NCBI GenBank assembly: GCA_035772735.1
Contig: JASDFA010000027.1
Location: 36,748,001-36,812,000 of the forward strand
DNA: 64,000 nt
Source: Datura wrightii
Lineage: Eukaryota; Streptophyta; Magnoliopsida; Solanales; Solanaceae
Direction: 5' to 3'
This document shows positions 21,738 through 33,704 of this stretch, piece after piece. The position numbers and the translations under genes were made by a program. The notes beneath the pieces are model-generated. The model saw only the letters and a list, made by a program, of their open reading frames with translations, was not told the DNA's origin and did no database searches. Each line of letters starts with the position of its first letter. Positions within the stretch are counted from its first letter, which is position 1.

Positions 21738-23889
21738 TATCCGCCCCGCCTTGGGAGGCATGACTTGTACCTAGTGCCCTACTAGGATCTGAACTGCTTA
21801 GTTAACTGAGCCTAAGCACCTCTGGTGCAGGGCTGCCTCTAACTCTGGAATCAAGAAAACAACGGGCCATATAGCGGCTGTAAATACAACCCCCAGCTGC
21901 AAGGCCTATAGCCACTTGTGTAAGTAGACAGCTAACCAGAGGCAAATGAAAATAGGGAGTCCTATGCGGGACGACAAGGCCACCATGATATCTAGTTATA
22001 GCTGAAAAGCGAAATCAGGTACTAAACTGAACTATGACCGACAAGGTCATCAATCAACAGCTAAACTAGGCCCCACACAGCCAACACACATAATCTAAAG
22101 CACATATGGCCTCACACGGCTAATATCAACTAATCACCGGGAAGTAATACAATCTGCAAGCCTCTAGGAGTAATAAGATGGTCGGGACAGGGCCCCAGCC
22201 TACCCATACTATACAACAAAAGGAAGTAAACCTCTATTACTCAAGCTCCGAAAGATAGGAGCTGAAGGCCCTGTACGGATGACTGGAACTACGAGGGATC
22301 CGCTCCTCGTCTGTGTATACCTGCAGGCAAGTAATGCAGCGCCCCAAAAGAGGGCGTCAGTACCACAGGTACTGAGTATGTAAAGAAATAACTAGAAATG
22401 ACTAAAAGTAAGAAATAAAGCTGACCATAGATGAAGTAAAGGAAACAGACTGAAACTAACTGAAATAATGGAATCAGAGCTAAACATAACTTTAATGAGA
22501 AGAGTAGGGGTCATACCTGACAACGAGGCGTCCTACTGTGTAACTATCGGTAACTAAAGCAACGTACATAAACCTTACCTGGCCCCCATAAGTCGGAAGG
22601 TACAATCAACACAGAACAACCCACCTGGGCCCCCATTAGCCCTAGTGAGTACATCTCAATCTATATACCCCTATCCAGGTCATACTGCCTCAACTACTAG
22701 CTATAAGCATCCTGCTGATCCCCTGGGTATGCAACTTGGGCCCACTGGGCCCCTGACTATAGTTGTGCCTGAGTCTGGAGGACTCTTAAAATCTACACCC
22801 CGGGCGCAAGCGCTCGGTGGGGGTGTGTATAGGCCAACCACGGCAAAATATAAGGAGCTGGCTCCCCATCTTCATCCCTTGCAGACGGCATGCCGCTCCG
22901 TAGAGCGACGTATCCTCGCCCTCTGGTGGACGAGTCGACACAGCTATTAATCCTTGGGCGGTCACGGAAGCTATACAGGTAATCCAACCCAAAACAATAC
23001 AAATACAGGTCTCAACTGATAACGACAACTATACATGATAACATACTGAACATGATAAAATATTCCTGAAATACTTTACTGGGATTCATATTGGATTATT
23101 ATACTGAAGAAACTAACTTGCCGAGAGAGACTGCCATAACATACCTCGTTCACTATTTACCGATTAACTGGCGAGGTTCGCCTGGTATTCAGCTGTTATT
23201 CCCAAATGTAATCACATTAACGGAAGAATAGAGCTAACTTCATTACTATATTGGAAGAAAACAATAACTTATGTGTATATATACTGACTATTCTTCAACT
23301 AATTGAAAGACGATCGAAAACTCATAATTTCTCGGGAATCAAGAAGGAAGAAATACTTACTTTGAGCCTGGGATCGTATTGGCACTAGTTTGGAGCAATT
23401 CCAACAACTTTGGCTCGACGGGACGACAATTCGTCGAGCGAATTTCACGAAACTAACTCCGTAGAAATGTTCCCTGCAGCCTTATTCTTCAATACCCGAA
23501 GTTAATTTGAATTTGGCCAGCGTTTGGTGGCGTAATCGGATGAAAATTATATATTATCTTCGTCCTCCCTCTGTTCTAATCGTTAAGTATATGGAAAATG
23601 ATATAAATCTAAGGGTGAGGCCTATATATACTTGAAGTCGGATGCAAGGCAACGTGGCACGTTGGCCAACGCGCCATTTTGGCTCCATCCCACATTGGCT
23701 AACACAGAGGTCAGGGCTCCGTGCCACTTTGCCCCTCTAGCAGCTTGATTTGGCCTTTTCTCGCGAAATCCCAACTTGGCACTCGTTCGGCCTTTCCCTG
23801 GGCCCTTTCCTTGCACGTATGGTACTCTAAAACTCTCAACCAACATGCAAATAGGCCAACTAAATACTAGAAACTTACGGGGTGTAACA
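21738..23889 (-). mobile_element. E6: solo LTR with target-site duplication
   Basis: A 2152-bp LTR with no internal domain. On the minus strand it starts TGTTACACCCCGTAAGTTTC at 23889 and ends GGCGGGGCGGATA at 21738, a mutated form of the family's usual GTGACA end. The five bases TGTCC flank it on both sides (21733-21737 and 23890-23894). The interrupted E5 codons read METG on one side and continue QLKFWLNNEE on the other, so the empty site is recovered exactly. It is most likely the product of recombination between two LTRs of an E1-like element. Confidence 0.92.
23622..23631 (-). promoter_or_regulatory. E6 LTR TATA box
   Basis: Minus strand TATATATAGG, in the same relative position as in the E1 LTR, with a GC-rich block carrying GTGGCAC/GTGCCAC on its upstream side. 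Confidence 0.5.
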
Positions 23890-24335
23890 TGTCCAGTCTC
23901 CATATCTACAAGAGCACGTCCGGTGGCGAGGAATGGCTACCCCAAGATAATGGGGACCTCCAAATCAACCTCACAGTCTAGAATGACAAAATCAATCGAA
24001 AATATAAAGGACTCTATCTTCACTAGAACATCATAGAGGATTCCCACCGGATTTTTTACTGTACGATCTACCATCAAAAGCCGCATTGTAGTCGGTTTGG
24101 GGGCTCCTAATCCCAACTATCTGAAAACTGCTAATGGCATCAAATTAATACTAGAACCAAGATCACATATGCCTTAGAAAAATTAAAGGCTCCAATAGTG
24201 CACGGTTTGGTGAATGCCCCAAGGTCCTCCTTTTTCTGAACAAGAGAACGAGATGCTATTGCACTACAATGGTGCAAATTGTCTGTAGGTTTGAAACTCA
24301 CAGTCCTCTTTCTAGTGACAAGGTCCTTCATGAAT
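23890..24335 (-). pseudogene. E5 protease, frameshifted
   Basis: Reading leftward: KEDLGAFTKPCTIGAFNFSK, then after a one-base frame change DLGSSINLMP (the Athila retropepsin active site), APKPTTMRLLM, VGILYDVLVKIESF, and ATGRALVDMETG up to the E6 junction. A stop sits a few codons after the active site and another in the late part. Protease would release gag and pol proteins inside the particle. Recognition is firm because the motif order and the join across E6 match the Athila protease. Confidence 0.8.
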
Positions 24336-25330
24336 TTGGCATAGCCAGCATCTTCTCAGGTGCCTCGACTAATTGGATGTTCACGGACAATTTCTTCAAC
24401 ATGGAAATGAACTTGTGATACTTCCCATCTTCGACCTTTTTCTTCAACCGCTGTGGAAAAGGAGGAGGAGGTCTAGGGATCGGTGTGAACCTTTGTTGTG
24501 TCTCCTTCTCCTTTTCATTGCTAGATCCATGCTCCTTGCATTACTAGGAGCAGTCTTTACCACTAAATCTTCAACCAAAATTGGATCCTCGGAATCTGCT
24601 ACCCTGTCATCATTAATCGATACGGGCTCTTATGTTTCATCAATCACAACCGGCCTTAGAGGATCAACTATCGCCTTTCCACTCCTAGTAGTGACTGCCA
24701 TGCAGTGACTGTCATTTTTCAAATTTTACATTGTATTGTTTGAAAGTGTACCTTTCTGCCTCTGATTAATTACAACAGACATCTGACTCAGCTGCTGCTC
24801 AATCTTCTTAATAGCCATGGCATGTGATTCCACCTTTTGATTCATACTAGAAATATCAGCGCGGAGCTCCTTAAAATGGCTATTTTTTGTCTCTATCTTC
24901 TTAAGTACCTTGGACAACATGTCTTCAACCCTTGAACCACTAGTCTCTGGCTTACGATTCCTTGGAGGAACATACAGACAGCTTCTATCATTCTTGTACT
25001 CCTCACGCTTCTTCCACTCTCCATTGTCTCTATACTAGCTTCGGTTGTAATTGTTATCCTTGTAATAGTTCCGAGTTTGGTTCCCTTGACCTTGATGCCA
25101 AGAGTCTTGGTTAGACCCTTGGTTGTTGTTCCAGAAACACGCCTTTTGATCATTCAGGTAGTTAGCTTCCTCCTCAGATTTAGATTCACCTCCATCATTT
25201 CTCGGGGCCTTGCCCTGAGAACCCACAGCATCAACTTTCTCAGCTCCGGCTCCCATCAGTGCTTAGCAAGCAACCCCATTGTGATTTTTATCTCAGCAAT
25301 GTCTTGATCTCTTTCTTTATCCTTTCTTCT
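24336..25330 (-). pseudogene. E5 gag C-terminal region and gag-protease spacer, degenerate
   Basis: Fragments at 24726-24920, a probable coiled coil (LSKVLKKIETKNSHFKELRA, then a Met/Gln-rich continuation), and at 24893-25256 an Asn/Gln/Gly-rich stretch (FWNNNQGSNQDSWHQGQGNQ) typical of the Athila gag tail. The frame changes repeatedly. I do not see a clean zinc knuckle. The segment next to protease (24336-24720) is a Pro/Lys-rich spacer in the family and is hard to read here. Confidence 0.6.
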
Positions 25331-26277
25331 CTATTCTGCAGACATATCTACCGCATAAGAACTAGCCGAAATCTCCGACTCTCTTGTGTGCCATGCGCGG
25401 TTGGTTTTGGTGATTCTGTCAAGTAACTCAGTAGCTTTCGCATAAGTGTGACTCATAAAGGTTCCACCAGAGATGGTATCAGCCGCCACCTTGGTGTTAG
25501 CATTCAGAGACCTATAGAAGATCTCCAACAATGTCTCATCTGGAATCATGTGGTTGGGCACCCTTTTGAGTTTCTTGTTGAAATGCAGCCATTTCTCATG
25601 AAGTGCCTCTGAATTCAATTTCCTGAAGTTATATATCTCATCTTTCAATCGCAACGCTTTGGAAGGTGGGAAGAATCTTTTAAGAAAAGCTCTCTTAAGC
25701 TCCCCCCAAGTAGTGATAGAATCATTTGGTAGCTCAGCCAACCACATCATTGCCTCACTCCCTAATGAAAAGGGAAATAACCTCAGTCTGATTGCATCCT
25801 GGCTCATTCCTGATTGTTTGTATACCTTGCAGATACCTACAAAATTTGTCAAGTGAGTATGGGCATCATCAGTTGCATGACCCTCAAATATTCCCTTCAT
25901 TTTGAGCAGTTGGATCATAGCACTGGTAATATCAAACTTTGCCCCAGCAGGCAAAGGGGAAGGGACAATAGCTCCAGTGGCACCGGCTTCGTCTATTCGG
26001 CATTATCATCATCATCGAAATACCGGTGTCTCTACTGTTCTGGACCTCTGTACCTTCTAGCTCGCATTTCTTTGGAAACTAGACGTTGCTCTTTAGCAAC
26101 CCTAGCTAATTCACAATCTCTAACCCGAGCCTGTTCCTCAGCCAACATTCTCGCTGTGGCTTGGTCCACTGTCTCCTGTTCTTGTATGATGGCCATTCTT
26201 CTTAGATTCCTTAGTGTCTGCTCAAGTTCGTAATTGATTTGAACCAGGGATTTTCCTTGGATCCTAGTACTGGGCAT
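25331..26277 (-). pseudogene. E5 gag, N-terminus and capsid domain
   Basis: The likely start is the ATG at 26277 (MPSTRIQGKSLVQ), about 100 bases after the primer site. It begins with a charged N-terminal helix region rich in Glu, Arg and Ala. The capsid domain is open from 25954 to 25331 (207 codons). It has FEGHATDDAHTHLTNFVGIC, LRLFPFSLGSEAMMWLAELP, TTWGELKRAFLKRFFP and LHEKWLHFNKKLKRVPNHMI, the retrotransposon gag domain in its Athila form. About 80 bases with a frame change separate the two parts. This is the best preserved frame in the window. Confidence 0.85.
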
Positions 26278-26381
26278 GCACGAACCTAAGACCTGTTAAA
26301 AACAAAAACAACAAAAGAAAAATAAAAGGAAATAAGAACCAACAGTAAAGCAAACACAATTAACAAAAGCCTTAGCCGTAT

Positions 26382-26399
26382 TCCCCGGCAACGGCGCCA
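26382..26399 (-). other. E5 primer-binding site (tRNA-Asp)
   Basis: Minus strand TGGCGCCGTTGCCGGGGA, 5 bases from the LTR end. It is a perfect 18-base complement to the plant tRNA-Asp 3' end as I know it, the usual primer of Athila elements. Confidence 0.9.
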
Positions 26400-26404
26400 A
26401 AATT

Positions 26405-27982
26405 TGATGTTGCCCAAATTACACCTCCCAATTGAGATATAAAGCGGTCGATGTCAAATATAGAACCCAAGAAGGTTGAGGTCGATCCCACGGGGAATAT
26501 GGAAAGAACTTGAGTTAATGTGAATGGCTATTACTATCAGATTACTTATTTCCTATGGGGGAAAGAAATAAAATACTAAACAAGAGTAAAAACTACTAAA
26601 TGCTTAATTCAAATTCGGTTTGTATTCAATCACAAATTGACTAGGATTGTGTTCCCCAAGACTTCATAACCACAAGGCTTTTATCCTAGTGATCTATTCC
26701 GGTGTTTAACATGCAATATCGGTAAGTTAGGTTCACCTAAATGGTTGGTCCGCTATCTAGATGATTATCACCACGCAACTTGGTCCGTATACGGTTATAT
26801 GCTTAATTAACCCTTACCCTTAATATCGGATTAGCTATCCACGGACAAGTTTAAGATATTAGATAAGGGTTGATAGCCTCAAATCTCCGTTGTTAATCCC
26901 TTTTCCCATTCAATACTCCCTTGATCCGATAAGTAAGAATAAGCCAAATTGCAATGTTTGCAACCATTAAGAAATAATTAAAATGAAGGGAAAAACAATA
27001 CATGCATTAAACTCCGTTAAAGAATCACTAAGTATTTCACCTATGTGTGTTAATTCATCATGGTTCCCACAACCCTAGTTATGGGTTTAGCTACTCATGT
27101 TTGAATAATCACAATCACAAAATATTAAATAAATCATAATTGCAACTTACAAAAAATCGTAGAAGAAAACTAAATAAATTGAATATAACTCCAAACTTGA
27201 TGAACAAAACTCCAATGTTGATTAATTCCCAAAATCAAGAAAAAAATTATAAACTTTGTTTCTTGACTTAAGAATGATTGTTAACAACACTAGAATTCAC
27301 GTGAAAATTGGTAAAAATAAAAAAAGAACTGCGTACGAAAAATAAACCTAAAAATTGTATTTATAATTCCAGATAAATCTTTTCCTAACTAAATTTGGAT
27401 TCCGGGTCAGCAGGGGTAACGGGCCAATTAATGACTCGTTGGGTCTACCAACGAGTCGTGGCCAATGCAAATCTTCCGTTCTCAGCAACAGGCCCAGTCA
27501 TGGTAACGGATCACCTAACAATTCGTCATGGCTGGGCACGAGTCGTTAGGCCGCTCGTGGTCTTGATTCATCAAATTTCCAGTGCACCTGACGATTCCTA
27601 CCAAAGTCCTCCTGACGAGTTGTCATACCTGACGACTCGTTAAACCAGTTGTTGCCTTCACTAGATTTTTCTCAGAATTTCTCTTTTTAGTCTTCACGAC
27701 TGACTTAACGACTCATTATTTGAGTGCATTGTTTCCTTCTTCATCTATCTTTAATTTCTTCCAATGACTCCAGGCACAAGTCATTCCTTGGGATGATGCT
27801 CGTGACGTGCCTAGCAACCTTCAGTTCAGTCCTTTTCTGCCTTACTTAGCCTATTTCCCCGTTCCGGGCCTGTTTTCCTGCAATATTCAACACAAGCGCA
27901 TCATACCTACATAAACATACCCAGAATGTGCATAGTTTCTTGGTTTTAAGCATTGAAAGTACCGTAAAATCACGGCACATCA
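26405..27982 (-). repeat. E5 5' LTR (1578 bp)
   Basis: Minus strand start TGATGTGCCGTG at 27982 and end GGGCAACATCA at 26405. A possible TATA box (TATAAATA, minus, 27365-27358) has the ACGASTCGT cluster (27430-27640) just upstream. Its start resembles the E7 LTR start (TGATGTGCTATGG), so the two belong to related subfamilies. No gene. Confidence 0.85.
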
Positions 27983-29248
27983 GTACAAGATGGTGATATC
28001 GTAATCCTTAAGCAACTTCATCCATCTCCTCTGCCTCAAATTGAGATCTTTCTGGGAGAATACATACTATAAGTTGCGATGATCCGTGAACACCTTACAT
28101 CGAGCTCCATACAGATAGTGACTCTAAATTTTTAGTGTGAACACCACTACTTCTAACTCCAAATCATGCGCGGGGTAGTTCTTTTCATGCACCTTCAGTT
28201 GTCTTATGGCATACGCAATAATTTGTCCTTCCTGTATCTACACAGCACCCAATCCAGACAGTGAAGCATCACAATATACAATAAACTCTCTACCTTCCAG
28301 GGTAACACCAGAATAGGTGTTGTGGTTAGTAGAGTCTTGAGTTTCTAAAAACTCTTTTCGCATTCCTCTGGCCACTGAAAGGGGACATCCTTTTGTGTCA
28401 ACTCGGTTAATGCCGAAGTGATAGAGGCGAATCCCTTCACAAACCGACAATAGTAGCTGGCCAGCCCCACGAAACTCTGAATTTTTGTCACATTAGTTGG
28501 CCTTGCCTAGTTCCTGACTGCCTCTACCTTCTGTGGATCAACTCGAATTCCCTCCTTGGAAACCACATGCCCCATAAAGACACTGACTCCAACCAAAACT
28601 CGTACTTGGTGAATTTGACATGCAACTGCTTCTCCTTCATCAATCCCAGCATAATCCTTAAATGATTTTCGTGATCCTTCTTGGTCTTAGAATACACCAA
28701 GATATCATAAATAAACACAATAACAAAGGAATCCAAGTAGAATTTGAAAATACCGTTCATCAGGCTCATGAACGCGGCCGAAGCATTAGTGTGTCTGAAC
28801 GACATAATTAGAAACTCATAATGCTCATATCTGGTCTGAAAGGCTGTCTTGGGAATATCTTCAGCCCGAACTTTCAACTGGTGATAACCTAACCTCAAAT
28901 TAATCTTTGAAACTACAGTCGCTCCCTGTAACTGGTCAAACAAGTCATCTATCCGAAAGAGTGGGTACTTATTTCAAATAGTTACCTTATTCAACTGGCG
29001 GTAGTTGATGCACATTCGCATACTACCATACTTATTCTTTACAAACAGAATCAGGGCACCCCATGCTGATACTTCTGACTAATGAATCCTTTACTGAGCA
29101 ACTCCTGCAACTGTTCCTTGAGCTCTCTCAACTCAGCAGGTTCCATTCGATATGGAGGAATAGAAATGGGCAGGGCTCCTAGTTCCAAGTCTATAAAAAA
29201 ATCTATGTCACAGTCTGGTGGCATGCCGGGCAAATTTGCAGGGAACAC
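27983..29248 (-). pseudogene. E4 reverse transcriptase and RNase H (first part), broken
   Basis: Frames at 29051-29248 (IPPYRMEPAELRELKEQLQE, GFISQK), 28524-28943 (LRLGYHQLKVRAEDIPKTAF, then EFLIMSFRHTNASAAFMSLM) and 28238-28450 (GREFIVYCDASLSGLGAV, the RNase H start). The RNase H continues leftward with stops to its ILY motif at 27983. The catalytic box reads FIYDI in place of FIDDI, so the first Asp is lost. At 27982 the E5 LTR begins. The remainder of RNase H resumes at 14878. Confidence 0.85.
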
Positions 29249-29458
29249 CTCTAAGAATCCACAAACAACCGGGAATGACTCTATGGAAGGACCCTATGAA
29301 CTAGTGTCCTGAACATGTGCTAGATACGCTGAACAACCCCACTCTATCAACTTACGGGCACGAATATAAGAAATAAGCTTCTTAGGAGCAGGGCTACAAT
29401 TCTCTTTTAACTCCAACCTAGACGACCCTGGACCCGATATAGTGATGGTCTTAGCATA

Positions 29459-29860
29459 TCAATATAGAATGGTATAGTAAGAGGACAACCAACTCATTTC
29501 CAAAATTATATCAAAATCAACCATATCTAAGATCACTAAGTCCACCAAAGTGTCAAATCCCATGAATTCAATAATGCAATCACGAACAACCCTATCCACT
29601 AACACAGAATCCCTAACATGAGTAGACACATGGACAGGAGTATTAAGCAAATCATACACAAGGTCACGACCCAAAGCAAAATAAGTAGACACATAATAGA
29701 ATGTAGAGCCCGGGTCAAACAATGCAATAGCCACTCTATCAGCCACGAAGATCATACCTGTGATAATGGTGTCTGAAGTCTCCGCCTCTGGTCTACTAGA
29801 AAAAGCATAGAAATGAGCCTGGTCACCAACCTGAGAACCACACCGGTTGGGCTGTGTCAC
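29459..29860 (-). pseudogene. E4 protease
   Basis: An open frame of 133 codons with ALFDPGSTFYYVST (DPGS active site), VRDCIIEFMGFDTLVDLVIL and DMVDFDIILEMSWLS, the chromovirus protease and the MDWL-type motif (here MSWL). It sits between the gag zinc knuckle and reverse transcriptase as expected. The spacer 29249-29458 up to reverse transcriptase is read in another frame with stops. Confidence 0.8.
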
Positions 29861-30039
29861 CCCTCTACTTGCCTAGGTGCCACCCCTACCTACCTGAGCA
29901 CGTCCCCTATCCTGCTGAACACCACCTTTAACGGCTGGTTGACCACCTCGTCCTAGTTGTGGACAATCTGGACTAAATAAACTACCTCCCCTCCCAGCTG
30001 GGGCTGGAGCTCGAGAAGCTGGGTGAGGAATAATTTGTC

Positions 30040-31310
30040 TGCCCTGTTCGAACTTGGGGCACCATCTGCAGATGTGGCCATACTCACCACACTCATGGTA
30101 TACCTTCTCAATAACTGGTCTCTAAGTTGGAATAGAAGAAATAAGATGAGCCCCAAAATCAGAACGAACCATCTGAGCACCCCCAACTGCATCTGATGGT
30201 CGCGGAGCTACCCCTGGTGGACCTCCGGCTGACACCTGCATGGCATACTGAATAGGGCATCCAGAGAAACCCTGTGGTGCTAGAGCCTTCACATAAGAAC
30301 CACTGAAAGAGTCAAATCTTTGAGCCTTCTTCGCGGCATTTCTAGCATAACCTTCCTGCCTCACCCCTTCAACCGACTTCACGTACTCTACCACCTCCTG
30401 AAAAGTCTTACCCGAAAAGACCATCTGTAGAGCCGGTACCTGGAGACCCACATTCAGGCCTTTAATAAACCGCATCCTCTCCTCCTCGGTGGGCAGTAAG
30501 GGTAGAGCATATCTGGACAAAATGTAAAACCTAGCCTCGTATGCAGCCACTGATGAGCTCTCCTGCTCAATGGTGGTGAAGTCATCCCGTCTCCTATCCC
30601 TCAGAGTGCGAGGAATATATTTCTCCTGGAATGTGGAGTAGAATTAGGTCCATGTCAATGGTGGTGACCCTGCTGGTCTACACTCCACGAAAGCCCTCCA
30701 TCAGAGCTTTGCATCACCCATCAGCTGGAAGGTGACAAACTCAATACCATACTTTTCCACTGCTTGCATCTTATAGAGACTTTATTGACAATCTATGATG
30801 AATTCATAGGCGTCCTCTGCCTCTGTGTCGTAGAAGGTGGGAGGCTTCATCTTGGTGAACCTCCAAAATAAGTCGTACTCTTCCCCTGTCATCACTAGTC
30901 CTGCCACTGGCCTCAAAATTACACTGCCTCTGATATGTCATCAATCTGTGAGGCCACAGTAGCTATATGCTGAATTCCTAATTGTTGTCCCACTAGAGTC
31001 ACTGCCGATATCCCGGTGCCCACAAGGCCGCTCAAAAGGTTGAGGACCTGAGCTAGGACCTCTGAGGACGTTGGCGCGCAGGAGATTCTCCCTGCGTCGT
31101 GACCTCGACCTCAACTGCCACCTGCACCTATACTGCTGGTGGCATGGGAGATGTAGACCTCTCCCTGACTAGAGCAGGAGCATGGGCCCCTCCTCTAGTT
31201 GTAGCAGGTCTCCAGCCATGACCTCTACCCCTTTCTCTACCGCGAATTGGGGTCACCACTTCTGGCTTAGGTGTTGTGTCACTGTTACCATTTGCGCGTG
31301 TTCTCACCAT
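30040..31310 (-). pseudogene. E4 gag, broken
   Basis: Start at the ATG 31310 (MVRTRANGNSD), about 180 bases after the PBS, followed by an Arg/Gly-rich N-terminus. The capsid C-terminal part is open at 30122-30550 (AAYEARFYILSRYALPLLP, then FIKGLNVGLQVPALQMVF). A zinc knuckle near 30060-30110 reads with His in place of its first Cys (YHECGEYGHICRWC), so metal binding is probably lost. Stops and a frame change fill 30551-31127. N-terminal wording MVRTRAN is common in Solanaceae chromoviruses as I recall them. Confidence 0.8.
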
Positions 31311-31492
31311 CTGAGAAAGAAAGAATAAAAGTTGTTAGATATCAATTGGAATCAAGTAATCGCACGAAAGGAGAGAAGAAAGCAGTTTTCCTAAGTCCCG
31401 CAGCCTCTCGAAGATAAGTTACAAACGTCTCCGTACCGATCTGTGAGACCCTACTAGACCCGTCTTAGTGCAATAAGATCAACGAACCTAGT

Positions 31493-31504
31493 GCTCTAAT
31501 ACCA
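31493..31504 (-). other. E4 primer-binding site (initiator tRNA-Met)
   Basis: Minus strand TGGTATTAGAGC, one change from the usual site, directly after the degraded LTR end at 31509. Confidence 0.75.
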
Positions 31505-31508
31505 ACTT

Positions 31509-32083
31509 TATCATGACCAAAATGGTCATGCTTAGCACCCATACTAATCCTCCGGTGGGTGAACCAACGAATTTCGATACTATCCCCATAATCAAAATAT
31601 TCATGAAAAAGAAATCAACTATTATGTAAAAAAAAGTCAGATTATTTCACTGCGCATACCAAAACCAAATAACCAATTTCCCAGAACCTGATTGTCATGC
31701 ACCAGACGTTTATTTTACAATCTAAGTAACTAAAACTAAAAACAAAATAAAGTGTTAGAATGTCCGAAAGAAGGAAATATGCAATGAAGGAGTGATCTGC
31801 ATCCTCATTTACTCACCTTCTCAATTCACAAACGTTGTTGGTTTACAAGTGAGGGTGCAAAGAACTACCTGGATCGAACTCTGCACTCAGAAAAAAAATG
31901 CAGGGGTAGAGTCAGTACATGACACAGTACTGATAGGCATCATCGGTCGACCTTACATAATAACAGATAATTACAGCAATAGAGATATAAAAAGGGATCC
32001 TCAGCTTTACACAGATATACAAGCCGTTTTATTAACACTAGCTCTACTTAGGAATCAGCCAGCCTGCTTACTGGATTAGTCCT
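31509..32083 (-). repeat. E4 5' LTR, distal part (after E7)
   Basis: The last 575 bases of the LTR, ending in a hairpin (CATGACCA and TGGTCATG arms, 31512-31530) and a mutated LTR end next to the PBS. No gene. It continues at 40265 across E7. Confidence 0.7.
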
Positions 32084-33704
32084 TGATAACGCTCAAACCA
32101 CACTTCCAACTGAAGTATGAAGTGGATGTTGTCAATAAAGAACCCAACTAAGAGGTTGGGGTCAATCCGACAGGGAATATGGAAGATCTAGATTACAGCC
32201 GGTAGATGAACTTGTATGGTAATTACTTAACAATAGGGGGATTCTAATAAAAATAAATAATAGAAATAAGCAGCAGTCAAGATTATATTTGTGAATCAAT
32301 AATTAAAGGATAACTAGGGTTTGTGTTCCCAATGGGTTCATAACAGCTTTGGGTATACATTCGTGAGCTTTACCAATACTTACTTACAGAACTGATAACT
32401 TAGGTTCATTCAAATGATCGACCAATCCCTATTGAATGACTATCCTCAATTACTCGACCAAGTCTCATTAGTTTAGCAAACTAATCATTATCACTAAGTT
32501 CCAGATATAACTATCCTGCGACCACAGCTTAAGTTAATTCTCTTTTCCTAATCTCTACCTCTTCGACCAAAGCAAGTAAAGAATTCAGGCACTTCTTAAC
32601 GTTGCGCACCCTTAAGAATCATTAAAGATGAATAGACCACAATATAAGTAATTAGTATTGGTTTTAGACTCACTTTTTGCAATCCTAAGTTGTTATTCCA
32701 CCATGGTTCCCACAACCCTAGCTATGGAGGTTTTAGCCTCTCATAGTTGTAAGATTGTGAATTGTGCTCATGATTGAAAACATAAATAATACTTACAAAG
32801 ATGATTGAGAAAAAATAATTCCTTCAATTAAACCACGAAATCTTGAATAACAAGTAGCAAGAACAAGATGAATTCAAGAAAAGGTTGATCACAAGGTTGA
32901 ACCAACTCAATTCTCTCTTCCAACAATGTAAAATTGCTTACTACAATGTTTTCCTACTAGAATTAAGTCTATTCGTCTTCCTCTTCTATGAAAAATAAAA
33001 CATAAAAAGTATTTATATAGACACAAGAATCATTTTCCTAGAATAACAAGACTGCTCTCCATATTTGTAGCTGACCTCGTCACAGGTCCACCTACGACTC
33101 ATTGGGGCTTCTCACAGAGCATGACAGCTACTCGTGGCTTGAAGTGTTGGCTGAATTTTGGGTGTTGGGCCAAGGTACGATTCGTACCAACATCCTACAA
33201 CTCGTACATTGCACCCGTGGCTTGATCCTGATACTTTGAACTTTGTTTGAACTTCACCACAACCGGTTATGGTACGACTCGTATCTCCTTCTCACGGGTC
33301 GTAAGGTGCTCTCATACTGAGAATCAGCCTCCTGTGCAATTCTTCTGGATTTCATCACAACTGGCTTCCTACGACTCGTACCACCATGGTACGATCCATG
33401 ACAAGTCTCTTAAGATCAGTCTTCCAGGTTAAACTGTCAGCTTCTCATTAAGGCCCTCAGTACGACTCATAGGTCCATCCTACGGATCGTACTGTGAACT
33501 GCACTTTTTGCCCTTTTTTGCACACTTTTAGCTTTCTTTTGCCTTTTTTTGCACACTTTTAGCTTTCTTTTGTCATTTATTGTTCCAACACCTATTTATC
33601 CTAAAATCAAAGGAAAAGTGTCTCATATCCACATAAATACACCTAAGTCCATGCTATTTTCTTAGTTTTGAGCATCAATAGTGTTGTAAATCCACAGCAC
33701 ATCA
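32084..33704 (-). repeat. E7 3' LTR (1621 bp)
   Basis: Minus strand start TGATGTGCTGTGG at 33704, end GAGCGTTATCA at 32084. TATA-like CTATATAAATA (minus, 33020-33010) with the ACGACTCGT cluster upstream (33094-33480). It has a 35-bp tandem duplication near 33500-33575 that the other LTR lacks. Confidence 0.9.

Larger units (their letters stand above)
14879..27982 (-). mobile_element. E5: Athila-lineage retrotransposon
   Basis: Minus-strand order: 5' LTR (27982 to 26405), perfect tRNA-Asp primer-binding site, gag, protease, reverse transcriptase, RNase H, integrase, spacer, env-like third ORF. The 3' LTR is missing. The Asp primer site and the third ORF after integrase are marks of the Athila lineage. 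It is inserted in E4 RNase H. The flanking five bases GTACA at 27983-27987 recur at 14874-14878, as expected of a target-site duplication. A solo LTR (E6) lies between protease and reverse transcriptase. Without E6 the element is about 10.9 kb. Confidence 0.8.
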
